NCBI GenBank assembly: GCA_964505325.1
Contig: CAZDHT010000188.1
Span: forward strand, 1 to 10,977
Source of the DNA: CAZDHT01 sp964505325
GTDB taxonomy: Bacteria; Planctomycetota; PUPC01
Reading direction: 5' to 3'
Length of the DNA: 10,977 bases
The translations under genes and the position numbers were made by a program. The notes under the pieces are model-generated. The model saw only the letters and a program-made list of their open reading frames with translations, was not told the origin of the DNA and ran no database searches. Positions 6,898 through 10,977 of the stretch are shown piece by piece. Numbering within the stretch: the first letter of the stretch is position 1; every line of letters starts with the position of its first letter.

Positions 6898-7729
6898 CCG
6901 TCGGCGGCTCCATCAGCTCACCGAAGTAGAGCTGCACGATGCTGTTGATGGACTCGATCACCTCGGCGTCTTCCGTCAGGGTCTGAATGATGGCGGTGCG
7001 GCACGCCTCCAGCATGGGCAACCCTCCCTGCGACAGCCGCCCGGCGTACACGAGCAGCCGCGTGCTCACCCCTTCGTCCAGGCCGAAGCCCTTCAACTGG
7101 CGGATCTTCGCGCCCATCTCCGCCAGCTTGCGGCTCGCGGCCTCGGGCAGCCTCGTCTCGGTCTGGATGATCCGCGTCTCCACGTCCGCCGCCGGATGGG
7201 TGAATGTCAAACTGGCGAAGCGCTGCTTGGTGGAATGCTTCAGGTCCTTCACGATGCTCTGGTAGCCGGGATTGTAGCTGAGCACCATCATGAAGTCCGA
7301 GTGGGCGCGGATGACCTCGCCCGTCTTGTCGAGGTAAAGGATGCGCCGGTCATCAGTCAGTGAGTGGATGATCACCGTGGTGTCCTTGCGCGCCTCGACG
7401 ATCTCGTCCAGGTAGCAGATGCCGCCGTGGCGCACAGCCAGCGTCAGCGGGCCGTCCTGCCAGACGGTCTGGTCGTCTTTGAACAGGTACCGGCCCACCA
7501 GGTCCGCCGCGGTCAGGTCCTCGTGACACGAGACGGTCACCAGCGGCAGGTCAAGCTGGTGGGCCATGTACTCGATGAAGCGCGTCTTCCCGCAGCCGGT
7601 CGGCCCCTTGATGATCAGCGGGACCTTCGTCTCGAAGGCGACCCGGAACGTGGTCGCCTCGTCGTCCTGCGGAATATAGTTGGGTTCGAACTTGATGCGG
7701 AACTGCTCGACGACCTTGTCGCCTTCCAT
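6872..7729 (-). CDS. NorQ/CbbQ-type MoxR AAA+ ATPase
   Basis: The 285-aa product is a MoxR-class AAA+ ATPase that should form a hexameric ring and act with the VWA protein encoded right after it. Walker A is GPTGCGKT (42-49), Walker B is ICYLDEI (104-110), sensor 1 is SYNPG with Asn153, the arginine finger is in KQRF (Arg170), and sensor 2 is in GVSTRLLVYAG (Arg224). The stretch HEDLTAADLVGRYLFKDDQT (69-88) is characteristic of NorQ/CbbQ. The start is ATG at 7729 with GGAGAGGGA just upstream. A longer open frame to 8104 exists but its extra 125 residues are Arg-rich translation of intergenic repeat. A candidate promoter lies at 7776-7803, and an inverted repeat (7746-7770) sits at the predicted RNA start. 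Confidence 0.93.
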   Translation of the reverse strand: MEGDKVVEQFRIKFEPNYIPQDDEATTFRVAFETKVPLIIKGPTGCGKTRFIEYMAHQLDLPLVTVSCHEDLTAADLVGRYLFKDDQTVWQDGPLTLAVRHGGICYLDEIVEARKDTTVIIHSLTDDRRILYLDKTGEVIRAHSDFMMVLSYNPGYQSIVKDLKHSTKQRFASLTFTHPAADVETRIIQTETRLPEAASRKLAEMGAKIRQLKGFGLDEGVSTRLLVYAGRLSQGGLPMLEACRTAIIQTLTEDAEVIESINSIVQLYFGELMEPPTDADAEGES

Positions 7730-7745
7730 CGCGTCCCTCTCCGAG

Positions 7746-7770
7746 AAAACCGAATTGACAGTACGGTTTT
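7746..7770. promoter_or_regulatory. Inverted repeat at the ATPase gene RNA start, possible operator
   Basis: AAAACCG (7746-7752) and CGGTTTT (7764-7770) are perfect inverted copies separated by 11 bp. The right arm overlaps the predicted initiation point of the 7776-7803 promoter, 17-41 bp before the ATPase start codon. This placement suits a repressor site or a leader hairpin. It does not match the FNR/DNR/NnrR pattern TTGAT-N4-ATCAA expected for nitric-oxide-controlled norQD. Confidence 0.4.
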
Positions 7771-7775
7771 TAAGC

Positions 7776-7803
7776 AGTCTATCATGTCCGGCGGGTTTTT
7801 CCA
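7776..7803 (-). promoter_or_regulatory. Candidate promoter of the ATPase/VWA genes
   Basis: On the minus strand TGGAAA (7803-7798) and TAGACT (7781-7776) are spaced by 16 bp. Initiation near 7769 would leave a leader of about 40 nt with a good ribosome binding site. The match is moderate. Confidence 0.4.
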
Positions 7804-7935
7804 GAGAAATCCGTAGTCCCCGATGGGAAACACGCCTCGCCCGGTCAACAGCACCCGCTCCGAACGCGTTCAGCCGCAGGAACTGGCCACCCGCGCCGGG
7901 AACTAAAAGCAGCACCGCGGCGGATAATTGGGCAG

Positions 7936-8012
7936 GTTCCGCATCGTTTCGCGGCGGTTTCGCACCGTTTCGGCACCGTTTTGGACCGTTTCGACAACGT
8001 TTTGAACCGTTT
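7936..8012. repeat. GTTT motifs phased at 10.5 bp (imperfect 21-bp tandem repeat)
   Basis: GTTT begins at 7946, 7957, 7967, 7978, 7988, 7999 and 8009, with a decayed GTT at 7936. The steps are 11, 10, 11, 10, 11, 10, averaging the helical repeat of B-DNA. The larger unit is about 21 bp, of the form TTCGgCACCGTTTTGGACCG with substitutions. Short T/A runs repeated in phase on one face of the helix bend DNA or bind proteins cooperatively. It lies about 210 bp upstream of the ATPase gene. Confidence 0.75.
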
Positions 8013-8103
8013 CGTCGCCGAAACTCCCTCTCTCGACGCAGAATTCGGCACCCACAGCGGGACGATTTTCGCCGAATCTGACGCAACCTCTTTGCCGCCA
8101 GCA

Positions 8104-8154
8104 CCTTGTGTCAAAATGGCTTCGTTTTGCAGAAAAACATTCTCCACAGAGCCC
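8104..8154. repeat. Block resembling planctomycete-type intergenic sequence
   Basis: On the minus strand two frames read FLQNEAI and FFCKTKPF (GAATGTTTTTCTGCAAAACG and on). I recall very similar short peptides in spurious annotated ORFs of many planctomycete genomes, which suggests a dispersed non-coding repeat. That recollection is unverified here, and only one copy is in the window. Confidence 0.3.
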
Positions 8155-8185
8155 AGCCCTCATCTATGAAGAACCCGAAGGAAAC

Positions 8186-8204
8186 GAAGGGGGAGCTCCC
8201 CTTC
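8186..8204 (-). terminator. Terminator-like hairpin for the 207-aa gene
   Basis: GAAGGGG (8186-8192) pairs perfectly with CCCCTTC (8198-8204) around a 5-nt loop, and the minus-strand sequence that follows is GTTTCCTTCGGGTTCTTC, moderately T-rich. It is the first such structure past the stop of the 8389-9012 gene, from which it is now separated by the MITE. Confidence 0.5.
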
Positions 8205-8212
8205 CCTGCTCC

Positions 8213-8220
8213 GCGCTCCG
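8213..8220. repeat. Left 8-bp target site duplication of the MITE
   Basis: GCGCTCCG lies directly left of the left terminal inverted repeat, and an identical copy lies directly right of the right one (8373-8380). Eight bases is the duplication length of the IS66 family. Confidence 0.85.
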
Positions 8221-8372
8221 GTAACCGTTCACGGGCTGATCCGCTACGTCGGGGGCTCCATCGACATGACCACCACATGCGGCGGAGCCCTCGCAGGACC
8301 CGGGACATGCGGCGCCACATGGTGTTGGTGAGTCGGAAGCGCGACGCAAGATATAGTCCCGTGAACGGTTAC
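8221..8372. mobile_element. 152-bp MITE, IS66-type ends
   Basis: The element is bounded by perfect 15-bp terminal inverted repeats: GTAACCGTTCACGGG (8221-8235) and CCCGTGAACGGTTAC (8358-8372). Identical 8-bp direct repeats GCGCTCCG flank it. IS66-family elements are known for ends starting GTAA and 8-bp target duplications, so this is best read as a non-autonomous IS66 derivative mobilised in trans. It encodes no transposase. The interior has a 7-bp inverted repeat GGGCTCC/GGAGCCC (8253-8259, 8284-8290) and a repeated ACATGCGGCG. It sits 8 bp past the stop codon of the 207-aa gene, with both ends and both duplications intact, which suggests a fairly recent insertion. Confidence 0.85.
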
Positions 8373-8380
8373 GCGCTCCG
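8373..8380. repeat. Right 8-bp target site duplication of the MITE
   Basis: GCGCTCCG, identical to 8213-8220, directly follows the right terminal inverted repeat. Confidence 0.85.
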
Positions 8381-8388
8381 CTGCGGCT

Positions 8389-9012
8389 TCAGAGCGGAAT
8401 GATCTGCCGCCCGGACGTCTTGCTGGCGGCCCGTTCCGTCTGCAGCCGCTCCAGTTTGCGCCAGGTGCGGAACATGGCGCGGTCGATGTGCCCCTCGTAG
8501 CGCCGCATCTTGCTGTATGCGTCGGCCACGTGGAACTCGTCCCTGAAGATCTCGCCGAGCGACTGACCGCTTCGCGCCTGCCTCTTCATCATTTGGCGCT
8601 CGATGTCGGTGGCGCGCCGGAGCCGCCAGATGAGCGACACCAGCCGGCCGGCCAGGATCATCTCCATCTCGCCCACGGGACACAGTTCGGCCATTACCCG
8701 CCGGGTAAACTTGTTGAACCGGCGCCGGCTCTCGCCGTTCACCACGTCGTCGGCCGCGAACAGGCCCCACTTGATGGCGTTCTTGGCGGCTCGGGCTCGG
8801 CCCTTCAGCGAGAGCGGGCCGGCCGAGAGCTGCGCGTTGCGGCGGTTGGCCTCGAGCTGCTTCCGCGTGATCTGCTTGTGGTGGTCCATCACCGCCATGA
8901 CCCGCTTGGCCTCGGCATACGCCTCCCTGATGCGCTGCGTGACTGCCTGCCGCGCCGCCTCCCTGCCATCGGCCGCCTGTTCCACGGTCTCTACCATCGT
9001 CTGTCCCATCAT
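8389..9012 (-). CDS. Conserved hypothetical protein with ANRRNAQ-x-S-x-GP motif
   Basis: The 207-aa product belongs to a widespread uncharacterised group recognised by a central block resembling ANRRNAQKSTGP...GKA...NALKHGL. Here it reads KQLEANRRNAQLSAGP (51-66), then GRARAAKNAIKWGLFA (71-86). It continues with the group's second block, MAELCPVGEMEMILAGRLVS (107-126), then LIWRLRRA, and an RYEGHIDRAMFRTWRKLERL helix (171-190). The usual Lys-His-Gly is Lys-Trp-Gly here (81-83). Members are often multicopy in planctomycete and acidobacterial genomes; I know of no established function. The product is basic and helical with no signal peptide or membrane segment, and the motif resembles the NALKHG segment of some phage small-terminase-like proteins, so nucleic-acid binding is possible. 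The start is ATG at 9012, with AGGAGGTG directly upstream; a further ATG follows at once (9009). A longer frame to 9057 lacks a binding site. Confidence 0.8.
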   Translation of the reverse strand: MMGQTMVETVEQAADGREAARQAVTQRIREAYAEAKRVMAVMDHHKQITRKQLEANRRNAQLSAGPLSLKGRARAAKNAIKWGLFAADDVVNGESRRRFNKFTRRVMAELCPVGEMEMILAGRLVSLIWRLRRATDIERQMMKRQARSGQSLGEIFRDEFHVADAYSKMRRYEGHIDRAMFRTWRKLERLQTERAASKTSGRQIIPL

Positions 9013-9216
9013 CTTCACCTCCTGAAACCGGGCCGCTAAATCGACGCAAAACAACATGATACGCTGGACAAGCCGCTCGACCGTGTGGAAGGGCAGAGCA
9101 GGTCAGGCCGGCGCTGCAACACGTAAAGCACGCCTCTGGGCGGTGTTAGGTGCCCAACAGCGATGTTTCTGAGTCAACCGGGAAGGGCGGGCGTCTGCCG
9201 CAGCACCCCTCATCAC
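9013..9216 (-). other. Long, possibly structured leader or small RNA
   Basis: If the promoter at 9223-9251 is used, about 204 nt of transcript precede the 207-aa gene. The predicted RNA can fold locally: GGGTG/CGCCC near the 5' end, GGGC/GCCC around ACCTAACACC, and a bulged stem GGCGTGC with GCAGCGCC. No open frame with a binding site is seen before the gene, and no terminator splits it. It may be a regulatory leader or overlap a small RNA. A second -10-like TATCAT lies at 9061-9056 without a good -35. Confidence 0.3.
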
Positions 9217-9222
9217 ATCCCA

Positions 9223-9251
9223 AATATACCACAGTTTCGAGTGCACGTCAA
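9223..9251 (-). promoter_or_regulatory. Strong sigma70-like promoter, minus strand
   Basis: On the minus strand TTGACG (9251-9246) and TATATT (9228-9223) are separated by exactly 17 bp, each one base from consensus. The -10 context TGTGGTATATT repeats the TGTGGTATA block of the tmRNA promoter. Initiation would fall near 9216. Confidence 0.7.
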
Positions 9252-9472
9252 GCCCGCCGAGCGGTTTTTCTTGGTTTTTTTGACGGGATTCGCGGGAACG
9301 AACTCACTCGGCGCGGCGGCAGGGCAGCGCGACGCATCCAGGTCGCGGGGGGGGCGGCGTCTCGCCGGGATGTCGGGATCATCTGCCCCGCCCCCATCGA
9401 GCGAAACAGGTGCATTGACACGCGTCCCCATTTTGCCCTTGCAAAGTTCCGCAGTCGTGATAGCCTACATGA

Positions 9473-10977
9473 ATGCCGACACGAACGACAGAGCACGGGA
9501 CCCGCGGTGAAATGTCGATCCCGCGAGTGCTCTTTGAGGCGCTCGAGCCGCGACTGCTGCTGAACGGGGCGTTCGACTGGGCACAAGGCGCGTGGGGGAT
9601 CAAGGCGACGAACAACGGCTCCCCCGGGTCGCCCGACTGCACCGTCACGTGGCCGGGCGGCGCCGAAGACGGCAATGCGCTGGAGGTCCACTACGCCGTC
9701 TCCGACGCGCATGTCCCGCAGTTGTGGGCGTTCCTGACCGACGGGTTCTGGCGGCAGGTCAGCGACGGGAGCCCGTTCGGTACGTCGTATCGCCTGTTCC
9801 GTTACTACAGCAGCGCCGACGAAGACCGCGACACGTCCACCGCCTCGGACATGGAGGTGGTCGAAGTCACCGGCGACGGCGACCTCAAGCTCGTGATGAA
9901 CTACACGAACAACGCCGCGGCCGGCGACCGGTTCGACATCCACGCCGAGGTCCTGCTCCATCCGCCCGACGAGCTCGAGACCAGCATGACTGCCTCCATC
10001 ACCGTGACCAACGTGACGGGGGCCGACGTCACGCCGTTCTGGGACGGACACCGCGCCCTGGCGGAGCAGTGGGAACTGCTCGCCATCTCGTCGATGTACG
10101 TGGCCGACAACCTGACCGATGCGTGGCCCGCGTGGTACGACGCGCTGGATCCTGGGCACGATTACGTCGGCAACATCGGTGACGGCGGCTACATGAACGA
10201 CGGGTTCTCGCAGAACGCCGGGCACAACGTCTCGACGCACGACGTGAAGAGCATCGTCGCCGGCGCCGTCGACCTGGATCTGGACCATAGCGAGGCGCTG
10301 TGCCCCCACGTGGTCGTGCCGGGATACGAATGGTACGACCAACTGGTGATGCTCGACCAGCCCGCGACGACTCTCGGCGTCGAGCACCTGTACGACCCGG
10401 CGAGAAACCACCGGGTCGAACTGCTCTCATGCGACGGCATCACAGACGACCCAGCCGACCTGAAGTGGGCCGCCACGTACAACCGCGACGACGCGAACAT
10501 GGTCGACGGCGACAACGTGCAGGTGAAGCTGGGAATGGACGACGTTCTCAACGCCTGGCCGAACGGCGCGGCGCAGAGCCTCGACCTCAAGCTCACCGCC
10601 GGCGAAAACGTGCGAGACCTCACGGGCGCTGTTGACTCCTCACAACAACCACTGTGGGTCCGCGCCGGCAGCTCGCGGCACGGGCGGCTCACGCAACTGC
10701 CGGTGACCGTCACCAACACCGGGAACGTCGAAGTCAGAGGCCGAATCGTGATTGACCTCTACGCCTCGACGGACCCGCAACTCGACAAAGGCGCGGACAC
10801 CAGGATCGCCACCCTGCAAGCGACGGTCCGTCTCGGACCGGGCGAGTCGGGGACGTACCGCTTCTCGATGCTGGACGCGCCGGAGCTGACGCCGGGGAGC
10901 TACTACCTCATCGCAGATGTCGACGCGCTGGACGCGGTCGACGAGGCCGACGAGACCAACAACGCCGCGGCGGGCGC
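9473..10977 (+). CDS. Planctomycete LEPR-motif surface/secreted protein with CARDB domain (3' end missing)
   Basis: An open frame of 501 codons runs off the right edge. Near the N-terminus, VLFEALEPRLLLNG (19-32) is the LEPR-x-LL motif found at the start of many large planctomycete extracellular proteins and thought to mark export. Residues 33-394 are Asp/Gly/Thr-rich, beta-like sequence with no family I recognise. Residues 395-501 look like a CARDB adhesion-type domain: VTVTNTGN, LYASTDPQLDKGADT, LGPGESGTYRF and the closing DEADETNNAAAG. No dockerin or EF-hand is seen before the edge. The start is taken as ATG 9473, which gives the short polar leader typical before LEPR; ATG 9512, with GGTGA just before it, is the alternative. 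A weak TTGCAA/TAGCCT pair (9439-9466) might be the promoter. This is the only plus-strand gene here. Confidence 0.85.
   Translation, partial: MPTRTTEHGTRGEMSIPRVLFEALEPRLLLNGAFDWAQGAWGIKATNNGSPGSPDCTVTWPGGAEDGNALEVHYAVSDAHVPQLWAFLTDGFWRQVSDGSPFGTSYRLFRYYSSADEDRDTSTASDMEVVEVTGDGDLKLVMNYTNNAAAGDRFDIHAEVLLHPPDELETSMTASITVTNVTGADVTPFWDGHRALAEQWELLAISSMYVADNLTDAWPAWYDALDPGHDYVGNIGDGGYMNDGFSQNAGHNVSTHDVKSIVAGAVDLDLDHSEALCPHVVVPGYEWYDQLVMLDQPATTLGVEHLYDPARNHRVELLSCDGITDDPADLKWAATYNRDDANMVDGDNVQVKLGMDDVLNAWPNGAAQSLDLKLTAGENVRDLTGAVDSSQQPLWVRAGSSRHGRLTQLPVTVTNTGNVEVRGRIVIDLYASTDPQLDKGADTRIATLQATVRLGPGESGTYRFSMLDAPELTPGSYYLIADVDALDAVDEADETNNAAAG

Larger units (their letters stand above)
7730..8388. other. 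Long gene-poor region with repeats and a MITE
   Basis: No protein gene is supported in these 659 bases. In order from left they contain: the ATPase gene leader with an inverted repeat (7746-7770), its candidate promoter (7776-7803), the helically phased GTTT tract (7936-8012), a block resembling planctomycete intergenic sequence (8104-8154), a minus-strand terminator (8186-8204), and a MITE with target duplication (8213-8380). Open frames across it on the minus strand are Arg/Lys-rich and repeat-driven. Confidence 0.7.

Noticed and set aside
7730..8104. 125-residue N-terminal extension of the ATPase
   Set aside because: The extra part translates the phased repeat and promoter region, is Arg-rich, and the internal ATG at 7729 has a good binding site and the family N-terminus.
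7845..8163. Overlapping minus-strand frames with heptad-like KRxKT or ETVQN repeats
   Set aside because: A 21-bp DNA repeat keeps all three frames open and periodic; none has a ribosome binding site or recognised motif.
8164..8349. Small ORF inside the MITE
   Set aside because: It crosses the element boundary, is Arg/Trp-rich and matches no transposase motif.
9165..9200. SRP RNA-like text on the plus strand (GTCAACCGGGAAGGGCGG)
   Set aside because: The invariant GGTCAGG...GGAAGG.AGCAGCC core is not matched and the flanks do not pair as in 4.5S RNA.
9254..9281. Plus-strand terminator-like CCGC-cga-GCGG followed by T-runs
   Set aside because: The stem is only 4 bp and no plus-strand gene ends upstream of it.
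9248..10411. Minus-strand open frame of 387 codons
   Set aside because: It is antisense to the LEPR-motif protein, and its Val/Arg/His-rich translation has no recognisable domain.

Overview
The window is GC-rich bacterial DNA, most likely from an uncultured planctomycete or close relative. The case rests on four things: an LEPRLLLNG motif at the N-terminus of the large right-hand protein, a 207-aa protein of the ANRRNAQ-x-S-x-GP type, a UroD-fold catabolic gene beside a medium-chain dehydrogenase, and promoters sharing the block TGTGGTATA. This assignment comes from recognised motifs, not from a search.

Layout: almost everything is on the minus strand, read right to left. From the right these are a 207-aa protein of unknown function (8389-9012) with a strong promoter about 200 bp upstream, a long gene-poor stretch (7730-8388), a NorQ/CbbQ-type MoxR AAA+ ATPase (6872-7729) overlapping a NorD/CbbO-type VWA protein (4573-6897), nucleoside diphosphate kinase (3992-4462) with its own promoter and a TTG start, a zinc alcohol dehydrogenase (2865-3929), a UroD-family protein (1633-2790), a small exported Lys/Ala-rich coiled-coil protein (894-1424), and tmRNA (385-757) with promoter and encoded CCA. 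The only plus-strand gene is a large surface or secreted protein that starts near 9473 and runs off the right edge, ending in a CARDB-like domain.

The intergenic stretch 7730-8388 is the richest non-coding part. It holds a 152-bp element with perfect 15-bp terminal inverted repeats starting GTAA and an 8-bp target duplication, read as an IS66-type MITE inserted between the 207-aa gene and its terminator. It also holds a tract of GTTT motifs spaced alternately 11 and 10 bp, matching the DNA helical repeat, and a block resembling short spurious peptides I recall from planctomycete annotation. A weaker tract of GAAA motifs lies near the left edge (193-238).

How the genes work together: the ATPase and VWA protein should form one complex that remodels or activates a metalloenzyme, but no target enzyme (nitric oxide reductase or RuBisCO) is in the window, so the client is unknown. 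The dehydrogenase and UroD-like protein may share a catabolic unit. ndk and ssrA are housekeeping genes with their own promoters. I see no complete novel defence or mobile system. The best candidates for follow-up are the MITE, the helically phased repeat, the orphan ATPase/VWA pair and the structured leader at 9013-9216.
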